Origin: Tubiluchus corallicola
Lineage: Eukaryota; Priapulida; Priapulimorpha; Priapulimorphida; Tubiluchidae
Assembly: GCA_030141605.1 (NCBI GenBank)
Contig: JAQGDQ010001350.1
Span: 1 to 45,231 of the forward strand
Reading direction: 5' to 3'
DNA length: 45,231 nt
The notes under the pieces were generated by a model. It saw only the letters and a program-made list of their open reading frames with translations. It had not been told where the DNA came from and made no database searches. The first letter of the stretch is position 1; every line of letters begins with the position of its first letter. A program made the position numbers and the translations under genes. Shown here piece after piece: positions 24,261-35,784 of this stretch.

Positions 24261-25722
24261 AAATTGAATTATTGGACAGTAATTGCATTATTCTGCAGTC
24301 TTCATTCTCATTTTTGTAACAAAGTGATTTAAAAGTCTAAATAAAATAAAATTACTGGTATGAATTACTTGTTTTATTTGTGTCGCTTAGGTGTTCCCAA
24401 AAGACAGCATAAATTTATTAAGAATTTTCGAACTCAGTTTCCTAAACTAATAATATTCATATAACTTATACTTATGTCTCTTTTCTTGTTTTTGCCCAGC
24501 ACTACTAACGAACTTTATATTTTATTTTTTATTGTTAAGCATTTTTACATATTGATTTCTTGCTTGTTTTCTATTGTATTTATAACTTCTTACGTTTGTA
24601 CTGTATTGTTTCTGTGTTTGGCAATAAACAATGTTAATACAGTAGTAAGATTGAAAAACTGTGCTGACAGTTTCATTATTTCTTTACTTTGAAATGCCCA
24701 ATCATGTCAAGAATTCATCTAAGACCCTATACTCTAGTGGATCTTTCTCTACATTATCTGTAACGCAGAATCTGTAAATACAGACTTATAATAGTAGGTC
24801 TGTGTCAAGAGAGACTTCCAATCAAATGCTTACCAAAAAAACTGCGTAATGCGCTATACTCTAGTGGGCCATTCTCTGCATAATCTGTAATACGGACTTA
24901 TAAGAGCAGGTCTTTGTAAAGAGAGACTTCCAAATAAATGCTTTCCAAAAAAACTATCAAAAGGAAGTCAGTATAGTAATTCCAATACACAATGTTAATT
25001 TATTAATTGCAATGAATGTGATTATGTTAATGTCTACAGTTAACAGTTTACACTACTGCAGAGTAAGTTAGTCAGTTCAGGACTTTTAGGTGATACACTT
25101 TATTGGACCACAGTTCGGCACTGAATAGAGATTTGCTCTTTTTTGCAACTATGAAACATGAGGTTGTGGTGCTGTTTTCTTTGCTTATTATTTCAACAGA
25201 GTGGGCATTATTGATTGCCATAATTATTTCTACATTATGGTAAATGATAGCAAATTAGAAAATTGCCAGGTTATTAATAATATAAGTTCATATTCAGATA
25301 TGATAAGCTGTGAATTATAAGCTTAATTAAAATTTCTAACAATATAAACTGATAATTAATCATTGTTGCTGTTATATATATATATATTTACACGTATGTG
25401 TGTGTGTGTTGAAAGGTTAGAGTGTGAAACTGTGAACTTTTTGAGTATCAGTTTTGCCGCTGTGAACTGCCTGTACCAGATTCAGACATTCAGTGTGCCC
25501 GTACCTGTAGACGGACATTGTGCTTGGCGTAGGTAAACATTTTTAGTAATAGTTCACTATTCATTCCATCGAGGGCAGCGGTTGCTGTCCCCGCGAAGAC
25601 GCCGACTCGCTTCCACGTTGTGTGAATTTTGACAAAAATTCAAGTTTGAGAAATTTAATTGAATTTGTTGATTTAAAACTTATCTTTTTTGTAATTTTCG
25701 TATAACAAATTTACCTGCCTAA
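24261..25722. other. Spacer and TMEM256 upstream region
   Basis: AT-rich. Holds a two-copy tandem duplication (24727-24955) and short TA/TG tracts at 25373-25406. The 5' UTR and promoter of TMEM256 should lie at about 25550-25722, which contains a short GC-richer patch at 25570-25620. No core promoter motif can be named. Confidence 0.45.
24727..24955. repeat. Two-copy tandem duplication, about 110-125 bp unit
   Basis: CTATACTCTAGTGG begins both copies (24728 and 24853), and GAGAGACTTCCAA..AAATGCTT..CCAAAAAAACT ends both. The second copy lacks about 15 bp. Confidence 0.8.
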
Positions 25723-25768
25723 ATGGGTAAATCGGGCCTGGGCATCGATTTCCACGCATTACCAATAG
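25723..25768 (+). CDS. TMEM256: TMEM256 coding exon 1 (residues 1-15)
   Basis: ATG in the context CCTAAATGG; MGKSGLGIDFHALPI; donor GTATAA after phase 1 G. No stop conflict with exon 2. Supported by phase and position only. Confidence 0.65.
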
Positions 25769-28700
25769 GTATAATTTTGTGCATGTTACTCGGCTCATTG
25801 TTGAAATAGCAGTAATTTAACTTTAAGTTTAAGGTAGGGCTTATGTGGTAAAGAGCAACACTTATTCTATTTACAGTTTGTGGTTCCATAATATGTTATT
25901 TTGCCTGTGCGCATTAACTGATAAGGCAGATACTTCCGGCTATTGTGACCAGATACTGATTAAATGTCAAAGATAATAACTATATAGGTAGGAAATCGGA
26001 AAATATGCTGAAAAATGGGGAAAACGATCAGCGTATAATCTTTGTATTATTTGTACATAGTGTGAATTTATACATTGTCTGTAAATTTGAAGTGTAGCAC
26101 TTTTAAGGTAGGACTTCATTAGTCAAACGAGGTGTAGGGACTGAACCTAACTACATTTGCTATGTTCGTTCTACTTGCAGGCCCAGTGTCGACTATTAAT
26201 CGCACCCTTGGATTTAGCAGAAGTTTTGTACGAATGGCCGGCGCTATGGGAGCCTGCGGAATTATAATGGGACGTGTTGGTTCACTCAGGCTTCCTTCAA
26301 GTAAGTTCAATTTATCAATCAATCAATACATTTATTTGTCTGAATGGTCACATTACATTGCAGTACATGCGATTATAATACAATATACACACAGAGACGT
26401 GGTGGCATCAAACTAAACGGTTGCCGAGTCGAGCCACGCCTAACTTAAATAAATCAACAATAAATTGTAGTGTCTGAAATGCAAGGGCGTGAAATTAAAT
26501 AAATTTAATTTACATTCATTGTGAAAAACTTAAACTCAAATTCAATATAAATTGAAAAAGAGGCAAAACTATCAGTGAAAATATAACACGTGTAATTGAA
26601 TACGTATATTTATTATTTAAATCGCCGGTCACGTTATATGCTATGAGAATTTGCGAGTGTAAGACCGGAATCATAATGACAACGAGAATTAGCAAGAAGA
26701 AATATGATAAGGCATGAAAAGGCAACTCAACGATGCATTAAAGCGCTCAAGAAAGCAACAAAACAAGATGCAATCTAATATGCTGTGCAGATGGCGCTTT
26801 ATACGCATTTATTAGGAACAATTTAAAAAGACAAATAATTAGGTGATTGCGTACATATGTGTAGTAATGGCCTTTAAGCAAGAATGCAGAGTTTGTTATT
26901 CATTTTTAAAAAACATTCAAGACACTGTGATTATAACCTGGCATGTACTTAGTTGGCTGCTCACCACAATTTAGAGTAAACAGCCTTTTAGTTGTGAATA
27001 AGGTTTATATCCACAGATTAACTATACTATGTAAACTATAATGTATGTATAAATGTGTACAGGGAGTGTTTAGGTTATATACAGGATCATACATAACCTT
27101 TTGCTAGGAGTCACATGAATAAGTAATGGTACAGAACAATTTGTTAATTAATGAATTAATTGAGCTCGATTCTATTATGCGCTTAAATTTCATTATGGAG
27201 GCATCACGCGCTTTGCGCCGCCCCCGCAATCTTGATCGTATGATTCGAGCAGTGGCCATCTGGAACCATAAGAAACTGGAACCATCTTGAAAGACCGAGG
27301 GGATTCGGTTGAGCAACAGGCCATTGGGCAGGGCAGTATTCGACAGATGAGCTTGCGAGACGGGTTGGAGAATCTTGAGTTCTTTGAGTCACTGCTCGAG
27401 TGTGTATATGTATATATACATATATAGTATAGTACCAAGATACAAAGATATATACAGTAAGATATATATATATATACTAAGATATATATGCTCATATCTC
27501 AGTTTGATAGGACCCCGTTCTTACGGATATTGGAAGAATCGGACAAATTCTGCTGTTAAAAAGTCTCGCATACTACGGACACGGTCCGTTGTTTCACGAA
27601 CTGACCGCTAGTTGGCCGGCCGTCACTTTATTTACAGCACTACGTCTACATAAGCAAGCGGCATGTAATGACTTTGTACTGAACGTGATTGTTTCTACGT
27701 ATACAGAAGTGAAGTAAGACGACTTAAAAATAGTAAAAGCTCATTTGCCGCAGAAAAGTATCTTATTTAAGCATGTGCATGTAGAGACAATTATGCGGAG
27801 TTATTTAAGTCAATTGCCGACAGTTTTTATATACTTTTTCATGGAGGCGACCTGTACTAGACGTTTCTGAGACAATTAGACGATTGATTCTACATTATTG
27901 TGAGTCTAGTACACGGCCTGCTGTATTAGCTTTTTGTCTTTAAATTCGGATCAAGTCTCCTCGCTTTTGTTCAGCAAACCAAGATATGAGTGTGTTTAAA
28001 TAGGATGTTAAATAGAAACATGAAATAAAAAAGGTACATGGGAGAATGTTTTTCTTACTTTTTTGCCAGAAACTGAAAATCAGTAACACAACCTCGAATG
28101 TCACGATGCTATCCTCAAACATTCGAAAAATGAAGTTTTTCTTTACGTTCAAACTACGGCTTTGGTAACTCAGTGGTTGCTTAAACCTTGTTCATGTGAT
28201 TAATTTAATATGCGTTGTTTATTTTCAGTCTTGGAAAACAAAAGAGAACCGTACCTGAGCAGGACAAGAAGGGTTTGTCATTTATATGTGCTTCTTATAG
28301 ACTCATTATTGTCATAGATATTAAAGCTGGCGGTCACAGATATTAAAGCTGGCGATATTTTATCAAATACAGTGAGCTCTTCATAGGTGTGCGCATCGAA
28401 CGTTCGAGTTCGAACATTCGAATGCTCGAATTCGATTCGAATGAGTTTTTTTAGTTCGAACTCGATTCGAATCCAAAACTGTAGATTCGAATAATTCAGC
28501 ACTTCAATCACATATGTTCCTGATCATTAAAACGATTGAAACATCATGCGATTAGCATAATTTAGCTGTGATTTCTGCAGCACAATTTTAAACAAATTAC
28601 TAGTCGTTTCATTGCAGAACAAAATCTAGTGATATGCATGATCTTTGTAAGACTAATTTTTACTGGTGGTTCGAAAACTTGTTCGAAAATCGTTCGAATC

Positions 28701-30823
28701 TCAATTCGAATTCGAAACACTGAGGTTCGGCTCGATTCGAATTTGAAAGTCACAAATTCGGTTCGATTTGAATTTGCTTTCTGGTAGAAAATGCTCACCC
28801 CTACCTTCATAGTAGTCCAAGGCCATCATCTGGAGTTGCTCAGTAAATGTTAATATCGGAGTGTTTTTGTTTTTTGAATGTGTGTGAGTCCAAGGCCAAT
28901 CATTTGAGATGTAGATTCTCTTCACTATCGTGAGTTTTGGTAGGAACCAGGAATGTTCCCGAAAGTCAGTTTACAAACTGAAACCGAAATTTATGAAACG
29001 TAAGAAATGAAACTGAATAGGACCATTTTTGCAAAACCAACTAGTATTAAAACTGAAAAACAGAAAATTCTAAAATAATCTGGTTTGATATTTCGGGTGA
29101 TTGGGCCTGTAAACCCTGAAACTTCACAGAGGTCAGCACTGAAGTCACAAGTCACAAACTGTTATATAAACAGAATTTTCGCTTCATTTGAACTATTTTA
29201 GCCAAGATTTTTTTAGCAGTTTTTAAAAGGCAAAACTGGATACATACTAGTAAAACTCAGGATTAGAATTTTCCGTTGATACGCGGAATTCCAAGTTTTT
29301 GGAAGACCAGTAGTGCCATCTTTGTAAATCGCGTAAATTCATTGAGAAAATTTTTACAGACCCAGTACATTATTTCACAAGCTGATCACTAGTTGGCAGG
29401 CCGTCACTTTGTTTACATCACCTACATCAGTGTAACGACGTGTATATCTCTATGTATAAAAATATAGAATTAATTGTGCGGAGTTATTTGAGTCAATTGC
29501 AGACAGTTTTTATATACTTTTGCATAGGAGCGGCCAGTACTTAGGCGTTTTTGAGACAATTAGGTATCATGTATCCTTGATAGTTGGGTATTTTAAATTA
29601 TACATGAAACAAGGTAATTGATATTTTAAGTCCACTTGGAGGCTCTCTATGGTGACAAAATTGCTATTTGTTGCTGGCTCCCAGGGGGCTTTGCCCCCCT
29701 TGAACCCCTATGGGGGCCTATGCGCACCCCAAACCCGCGGCCTGTTGCAGAGTTTTTTGCAATTTGTCATTCTCATCCCTGATGCAGCGTGCAAATGATA
29801 TGTTTTTTGTTTCAGCGATGGTTGAAAGCTAGACAGACACACATGATTCATTCAGTTGCACTGTTAGCCATACCGTTTGTTAAAAGACCTTGTTTGGTAA
29901 GCATTACTTTTATTTTGACATGTAGTATGACGCCGTTATAGAGAACATGATTTATTGCGTACACACAGGTAATGCGAACATGCAAAAAAGAACAAATTTT
30001 CAGCTTTTATTTAACTGGTATTATTATTATTATTATTATTATAAGCCTTTTTATTAAACAACAAATACATTGTTTCCCCTCTTTTTGCAGGGGTTCGTTT
30101 ACAAAATAGAGCTATTTACGATAACATTATTATACATAATGGCAATTTTGTACATACATACTCTAGTAGTAGAGTTTCAGTTTTCTAACTTTTACATAAC
30201 TTTTACATAAATACATCAAAACTACAATTTTAACTTTCACAACATCTATTAAGAATAAATTTAGAATGTATACATATTTTGCACTATAGTTTATATAATG
30301 ATTAACTCAGTACATGTTTTTCTGTAAATATAATTTGAATTAATTTATAACAATTTTTTCCGCACAACATCTCTAACAATATTTACATATTCCTGGCATA
30401 CATCTTTATCTCTGACTGGTATGATAACTTTAAATACGGCATTCTCGATTACTGCGTAATGCGGACTCTTATGTTAGATACCATTGCTTGCATTACTATG
30501 TACTTATAAGTGATTCTTACATTGCATACTAAAGTGTAATTCATCTTCTCGTATGTTTTAGGTCTGATGTATCGACCAGCTTCAATTTTTTAATCTGTAA
30601 TTTGTATCACATACCTGATATTCTGTTCAGGTGTGCATAATTTCAGTGGCTTCTAAGTTCCATTTTCTTTTTTTAGACTGCTGGTTTGTGGATCGGAGGT
30701 GTCTTCTTTTACTCGGGAGGTTATTACGTTAGCGTCCTGTCCGACAGCGAGGAGCTCGTGAGCGTACTCATACCTGTCGGCGCCTACATGTTGATTCTAG
30801 GATGGCTCACGGCCATGTTTTGA
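25723..30823 (+). CDS. TMEM256: TMEM256-like (DUF423) small membrane protein, complete (5 coding exons)
   Basis: Exons 25723-25768, 26181-26300, 28229-28272, 29816-29896, 30677-30823; total 438 nt, 145 codons plus stop, all phases consistent. TMEM256 is a small multi-pass membrane protein with bacterial DUF423 relatives; its molecular function is unknown. Homology is clearest in the last two exons: THMIHSVALLAIPFVKRPCL matches human [20 protein letters not shown], and SVLIPVGAYMLILGWLTAMF matches the family's C-terminal helix and GWL. Predicted membrane segments are at about residues 34-51, 80-93, 97-118 and 124-145. The usual GAYGAH-type motif after the first helix is degenerate here (GRVGSLRLP). 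Exons 1 and 3 rest mainly on splice signals and phase; exon 2 also on weak similarity. Confidence 0.85.
26181..26300 (+). CDS. TMEM256: TMEM256 coding exon 2 (residues 16-55)
   Basis: Acceptor CTTGCAG, donor GTAAGT. Encodes FVRMAGAMGACGIIMG, comparable with the FRRLGALSGAAALGF start of the first helix of human TMEM256. Confidence 0.8.
26308..26460 (-). mobile_element. Probable LINE/SINE 3' fragment
   Basis: Read on the minus strand, this ends in CAAATAAATG followed by TTGATTGATTGAT, a tail form typical of CR1/L2-like elements. No coding part. Located in TMEM256 intron 2. Confidence 0.35.
26461..27403. other. TMEM256 intron 2 stretch
   Basis: AT-rich, with a GC-richer island at 27200-27400 (GCGCTTTGCGCCGCCCCCGC). 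I see no coding or repeat identity for the island. Confidence 0.4.
27404..27491. repeat. TA-rich microsatellite
   Basis: TATATA and TATACA repeats directly left of the element at 27490. Confidence 0.85.
27490..27992. mobile_element. TA-type MITE, second copy of the 2616-3452 outer family
   Basis: The left CTCATATCTCAGTTTG and the right AAACCAAGATATGAGTG are inverted. Shared internal order with 2616-2976: AAAAAGTCTCGCATA, GTCCGTTGTTTC, CTGACCGCTAGTTGGC, GTCAATTGCCGACAG. At AACCAAGATATGAG it is uninterrupted where the other copy carries the hAT-like MITE. Confidence 0.7.
28229..28272 (+). CDS. TMEM256: TMEM256 coding exon 3, 44 nt (residues 56-70)
   Basis: Acceptor TTATTTTCAG, donor GTTTGT (weak). 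Needed to join exon 2 (phase 1) to exon 4 (phase 0); it does so exactly and without a stop, giving ILENKREPYLSRTRR. Found by splice sites and phase; the peptide itself is not strongly conserved. Confidence 0.65.
28384..28806. mobile_element. Palindrome-rich hAT-like MITE
   Basis: Ends are GGTGTGCGCAT and ATGCTCACCCCTA, in imperfect inversion; CTTCATA is repeated beside both ends (about 28376 and 28805), consistent with an 8-bp duplication. Many TTCGAA/ATTCGAAT palindromes lie at 28400-28500 and 28670-28780. No valid coding region. Located in TMEM256 intron 3. Confidence 0.6.
29260..29782. mobile_element. hAT-like MITE (copy 3, inverted)
   Basis: Opposite orientation to copies 1 and 2. Left CAGGATTAGAATTTTCC, right GTCATTCTCATCCCTG. 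Internal matches include CGGAATTCC, TTTGTAAATCGCG, GGCCAGTACTTAGGCG and the GC block GGGGGCTTTGCCCCCC. The right end is 35 bp from TMEM256 exon 4. Confidence 0.75.
29816..29896 (+). CDS. TMEM256: TMEM256 coding exon 4 (residues 71-97)
   Basis: Acceptor TTTGTTTCAG, donor GTAAGC, phase 0 at both ends. THMIHSVALLAIPF is the family's second helix. Only 35 bp upstream ends a hAT-like MITE. Confidence 0.9.
30004..30470 (-). mobile_element. Probable 5'-truncated LINE fragment
   Basis: On the minus strand an open tail (IIPVRDKDVCQEYVNIVRDV then a stop at 30347-30345) is followed by an AT-rich 3' region and a (TAA)n tail at 30032-30004. Orientation of tail and frame agree. No RT motif is present, so the family is unknown. 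In TMEM256 intron 4. Confidence 0.4.
30677..30823 (+). CDS. TMEM256: TMEM256 last coding exon (residues 98-145)
   Basis: Acceptor TTTTTTTAG. Encodes GLWIGGVFFYSGGYYVSVLS and IPVGAYMLILGWLTAMF, then TGA. Strong family match; GC-richer than its surroundings. Confidence 0.93.
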   Translation, partial: TAGLWIGGVFFYSGGYYVSVLSDSEELVSVLIPVGAYMLILGWLTAMF

Positions 30824-31239
30824 TGTCGCTTTTGATTTGTAGAGTTGAGTCGGGGTGATGTTGCTTTGAACCAGGCTGTTCGTTTGTGCTAAACAGTTAT
30901 ACGCGCGGTCATCTTTTTAACTTAATTACGACTAATTAAGTTAATTACGACTTAATTACTCCCTCTACGAGCGAGAGCTAGTTTAAATTTCGCTTTGAGA
31001 ATTTTTCAGGCAACTTTAATGCCATTTAAGGTCTTTCAGACTGACTAATTACTTATCACTTCTTGATGAAATGGACGACAGTTTGCGCCATGAACTGACG
31101 TTTACATTGAAACATTTTCAAATTAGTATTTATGCAATGTGTACTTTCCTCGTCATCACGAATACTTACTTTTCCTGTTAATTTTGTTTTTCCTGTTCTT
31201 ATTGGTAGTGAGATGTGACTATTGCAAGTTAACATTATA
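30824..31239. other. TMEM256 3' region
   Basis: Presumed 3' UTR and spacer. A near-direct repeat of AATTACGACTTAATTA-type sequence lies at 30922-30960. No AATAAA is seen close to the stop. Confidence 0.4.
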
Positions 31240-31684
31240 CAGTAAACTCTGCATCACTCGAATTCAACCGGATTGAAAAAAAAAGTTTTGAGTTGGGCGA
31301 TGTTGACAATTTTCTGGCATAAAAATTCTAACCCCCCTTCCAGACGGCAAACTAAATAGAAGGCAGAAAGTCAACTCTTCTATACATAAACAACGAGATT
31401 TGATGACAATTACAAAAAGAATGACAATCTATAATGACTCGTAAGACATCGGAATTTTCCCGGAAAACGATACCGTTTTTGAGATGTACAAAACTTTTTA
31501 TTTTTTTAGAGTATAAATTGCATTTTTTGAGTTAGGCAAAGTAAATTGCAGGTATTTTGACTAAATGGACTTTATTCTTTTGTTTGAGTTAAGCGATGTT
31601 TTCTTGTGGGAAAGCGAAGGATTTCATCCATTCCGCTGAAATTCTGTGAGTTAGGCAAAGATTTGAGTCATGCAGAGTTTACTG
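31240..31684. mobile_element. pogo/Tc1-like MITE, TA-flanked, 445 bp
   Basis: Left CAGTAAACTCTGCATCACTC, right GAGTCATGCAGAGTTTACTG, with TA at 31238-31239 and 31685-31686. GAGTTRGGCRA-type motifs repeat internally at about 31290, 31530, 31588 and 31650. Confidence 0.8.
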
Positions 31685-31686
31685 TA

Positions 31687-32860
31687 GAACAGCGAGTCGT
31701 AACATTAAAATGCAGCCAGTTTAGTGTTTACGCGTTTGTACAAATATTTGCTCATACATTCTGTTCAGCGGGACCTTGCTCACTCTCGAGTCCAATTCAG
31801 TAAGTCTAGAGAACTTTTCCCTTCCTCGCTGTCTGTGGGGGCTACCTGCTACCCCCGCATAACACCTTGAAGGCATCTAGGAGCACTTAATTGTGGCAAA
31901 TGTTTCCTGTTGAATTCTCCTAGAGGGAGTAAGTGATGGCATATGGGGACTTTGGGTGTGTGTTCAAACTCTGGAAATACGATCATTGATTTATGCACTT
32001 ATTTCGTTGTCGGTGCTGTTTGGGGAGAGAGATGCAGTATACACTTTCCAAAATTTAAATTGAACCAGTAACAATGTGGAGATGTAGAATACATTGTTTC
32101 AAGCAGGCGAGCTTCCCGTAAATTTCCCGCAAGTTTCAAAAACGTACTTTCTTTTCTCTCTCCCGAGAGAACTGGCGTGGAGCATTTGTTGTCTAGATTG
32201 CATGAAGTAAAAATGCTGTTTTCATTTTTTCGAATATCATCGGTAAAGTTAACAGAAGGTTCTTTTTCGGACAAGCAGAGCAAATTGATAATTACTTACA
32301 AAATAATATGCAAACTGGTAAATCTCTCACTTTTCAAAATCGTACGTAATTTACGATATTTTGTTTATATTATCTTATTTTTTATGTTTTCGGCATTTTC
32401 GAAACTTTTGTTACCATATTAATTGATATTATTTTGAGAAATTGTTTATTTTTATGTATATTTATTTATTGTTTAACAGTTTAGCACATTTTTTTAAACT
32501 GTTTTGATAAGCTGATGAGGGACAATTACAGGTAAAGAATCCTTGTGATACATTGTGATAATGAAAAAATGCTCAGCTTCACTGATAGTTAATCCATAAT
32601 AGCATATTTTTCTCACCGTTCAACAAGTGCATGGCATCTTCTAATACACTATTTTCAGTGCTGCAGGAGTTTAGACCCCCTGCTACCCCCACCCGCCCTT
32701 CAAGAAACGACATTTGTTCGCCGTAGGACGTTGCCATTTTTCAAACTTCGACAGTCTATGACAAAAACGTTCAATGGCGCCATTTTAGTTTTGAAATCAG
32801 ACAAGCAGTGGAGTGTGGAGTAAGGGAGACGGTTTAAAGAAAAGAACAAGCCACTTAGCA
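31687..32860. other. Spacer, nothing recognised
   Basis: AT-rich sequence. Open frames near 31999-32283 (minus) and 32177-32422 (plus) lack motifs. CTGCTACCCCC-type C-rich motifs occur at 31847 and 32678. Confidence 0.4.
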
Positions 32861-33799
32861 TGTTGGGTTTGTGTACTGTTATCACTTAAACTTTGAAAAA
32901 TATAACACAAGAAATTTGCAAAAGAACTGCCTACAAAGTATAAAGTCAATTTATACTACCGGGTGTATAAACTTTCAAGCCCCCATTCACTTGACTTAAC
33001 TGAGTAGGCATATTGGGTTTATTTTACTGTTATCACTTTAACTTTGAAAAATATAACACAAGAAATTGCAAATTTTTTTACAGTCTTCATGTAGTTCTAA
33101 TTTTTCTTGTACCAATACCTCTAGTAGCATCCAAAAGATTTAAGAAGTACATATTATTACCATGTTATCGCTCATATACATTATGTTTAATATCGGTTTA
33201 CGAGCTTTGAGCTCATGTTTCTGCAAATATGTACTGTTTATATCATACCGATCTTCTTCTTCCCAGCTTTTCCCTATGCGGGTTCGCCGTTGTGAATGAG
33301 TCTTCTCCACGCATTCCTGTTGTTGACCATCTCTTCATTTATGTCTTCCCTTCCCACATGATCTTCACCGACTCTTCTTTTCAAGTGTCCATACCATCAC
33401 AATCTTGCGAGGCTTCCACTACTTTTACCATTCCTCTGATACTATTATTTCTAATTTTATCTCTTCTTGTTATTCCCACCATCCATCTCAACATCCTCAT
33501 CTCCACCACACCCATTTTCTTCTCTTTGGTCTTCTTCATAGAAGGTTTTGGCGCAGTTTTTACAGGCGGATGCCCTTCCTGACCCTAACCCTCCCTATTT
33601 ATCCGGGCTTGGGACTGGCACTGGTTTGGGCTGGCTTCCCCCCCCCCCCCGTGGCGAGGTTCGTTTATATCATACCGATGAAAATAAATATCGTATCTTA
33701 TTTATCGTATCTTAAAAGAACTGCCTATAAAGCATAAAGTCAATTTATACTACCGGTGTATAAACTTTCAAACCCCCATTCATTCACTTGACGTAACTG
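32861..33799. repeat. Tandem duplication, second copy split by insertions
   Basis: Copy 1 is 32861-33003. Copy 2 is 33011-33073 plus 33714-33799 (shared TTGGGTTT, ACTGTTATCACTT, AAATATAACACAAGAAATT, AAAGAACTGCCTA, AAAGTCAATTTATACTACCG). About 640 bp, including a LINE fragment, now separates the halves of copy 2. Confidence 0.8.
33253..33662 (-). mobile_element. 5'-truncated RTE-like LINE fragment with target duplication
   Basis: On the minus strand: MRMLRWMVGITRRDKIRN (one frame), then WYGHLKRRVGEDHVGRED and NAWRRLIHNGEPA with a stop at 33276-33274, typical of the C-terminus of RTE-like reverse transcriptases. It has a frameshift and an in-frame TGA where the family has Arg before WYGH. The 3' end GAAGAAGAAG abuts a 17-bp exact direct repeat GTTTATATCATACCGAT (33236-33252 and 33663-33679). 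A run of 11 C lies at 33641-33651. Confidence 0.82.
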
Positions 33800-34226
33800 G
33801 TGGTGTTCGTGACTTTCAAAACTGAACTAATTCAAACTTCTGCAGCTTACCTAAATGTTCATGCAAAAGTGTCATCAATTTTTATAAAAACTTATTAAGC
33901 TTTTAATGGAAATTGGCAGTGTGCTTTTTTCAGACCATGAAAAATGATAGTTCAAAATATGAGCACCCAAGCACGAAGTGATTTTGTGTGATTACACGAG
34001 GAACTTATCAGAGTTTTATTACTAAATTCTTCTAGCATCTTATGAATATTGCAACAAGCCTAACTTCCCAAAAGGCTTGACTTTTCCTTTAAACCCACCT
34101 TGAAAACTCGTGTTTTAATGATTTGGTTTAGAAGTTTACAAAGAAAAATACAAATTACTGAATCAGCAGTGAAGTTGAGAATTTTTTGAATATGTCTGTC
34201 TGTGATCTGATTAAAAAGTTATAATA
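33800..34226. other. Spacer, nothing recognised
   Basis: AT-rich, no repeat or coding similarity seen. Confidence 0.4.
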
Positions 34227-34709
34227 CAGCCAACCTTGGATATAGGGGACACCTCCGGACCGGAAAAAGACATCCCATATACCCGATGTCCCGTATAGCC
34301 GAAGTTGAGTCAGACCGAGGGTGTATCTAGACCTGTACTTTTCTGTATTTTTACACATATTTTTATGGATTATTGCTACACATTCAATACAAGCGGTATG
34401 TAGGAACTTCCTTCAGTGATGTGAGATGTATGTGACCGTGGAAACCGAGCTGTTCGAAGGCTGAGTTTGCGAAAAATTGAGGTTAAAAATCGATCAATTT
34501 CGCTTTGATCATAGTGTCCCTTATATGCGAGGTAATTTACCTGGGTTTCTATTATGCGGGACCTGAAGATATCGTCCCTTATAACCGAAAGTCCCTTATA
34601 TCCGAGTACCTTATATACGAAGATCTTTACATAGGGAAAACATTACGAAAAATTGGGACCGGTGATGGTGGTCCCTTATAAGCGAGTACCTTATACCCGA
34701 GGTTGACTG
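34227..34709. mobile_element. pogo/Tc1-like MITE, TA-flanked, 483 bp
   Basis: Left CAGCCAACCTTGGATATAGG, right CCTTATACCCGAGGTTGACTG, with TA at 34225-34226 and 34710-34711. The motif GTCCCTTATA(A/T)(G/C)CGA recurs at about 34508, 34575, 34590 and 34672. The CAG..CTG ends and TA fit pogo/Tigger-type elements. A partial copy is at 5617. Confidence 0.82.
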
Positions 34710-34711
34710 TA

Positions 34712-35784
34712 TTCAGTTTTTCTTGTTTAGTCGTTTTCGTACCAAAGAGAGCGAGAAGATGCTCACTTGTTACAGTTTAAGCTGTATTCACACTTCAGTT
34801 TATTTTTCTTTACTTTTTTTATTTTTTTACTAGTTTTTGCTAAATTGGAATTTCTGTGATAGCAATACATTTTGATTGCTAACTGTAACCTAACTCAACC
34901 CCTATATGTCTAGCTAAACAAAACGTCTATATTTGCATAGACAGTATGTATTAATACGCCTCGTTATATTGCCAATCTCGCCTGTAATGCCAACTTTTTT
35001 GCAGTTGCAATGTAGGTGGTACAAAGAAGTTTGATTGTTCCTCTTTCATGTAACACAGATAGTAGTACTTGAAGCGGAATTTGATAGTAGTAAATAGGCG
35101 TAATTAACTTTTGAAGTGTTTTCTGTTCTCCTATGATGTGTTAAAGACCAGGAGCTTATGAAACGTGTTAGTTTTTGTTACTAAAAAGAGTATATTTTTG
35201 TTTCTTGATGAAATTTGCAGTATTCGGTATAATAAATGATTTTTTCGCTACCCGAGTGTTTTGTATTGTTTCTATTTTCACTTAATTACGTTAGTAATTA
35301 TGAATTAAAAACAGTTCAGCTAATTCAAAAGTTTAAAAAAAATACAGAGCAATGATTCCCAATAAGTACAACACTTCCTGATGTCCTACACCTACTGCAG
35401 CTCTCGTACCACAATCCTGGTACAGATTATACAAAGCAAGGCATCATTGATAAATCTTTAGAGCTGATGCCAACATCGCGCAATCTACTATCTTTCTTCC
35501 TACCATTTCCACTAACACATCCTACCCTTCCTGTGTGATCTAACCTTTCTGCTAGTTCTTTTTTTTGTTCACTCATCCATTCTTTTTTTATCGGGTTCAT
35601 CAGCATAAGGTTGAAGTGGAAAAGGGGTGCATTAGGAGTAAAGATGTGAGGAAGGGCATCATTTCCAACCGTAATCATCAGCATAATGTAAACCCTGAAG
35701 GGGTGAACATATGAATGGAACAACCCAACAATTTATGAAATATACCACCGATATTATACATGTTTAAATTCATATTTCTGTCTA
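34712..35784. other. Spacer left of the BEL/Pao relic
   Basis: AT-rich; no recognised coding sequence. The BEL/Pao reverse transcriptase would be expected here on the minus strand but no RT motif is visible, so the element is truncated. Confidence 0.45.

Noticed and set aside
24474-24692. Small hydrophobic frame
   Set aside because: AT-rich sequence often gives Phe/Leu/Ile-rich frames; no family match or signal beyond composition.
28278-28925. RIEFE/FKFES-type frames
   Set aside because: They read through the TTCGAA palindromes of the hAT-like MITE at 28384-28806.
35427-35723. Minus-strand frame as a continuation of the BEL/Pao pol
   Set aside because: No RT or integrase motif is visible; not supported.
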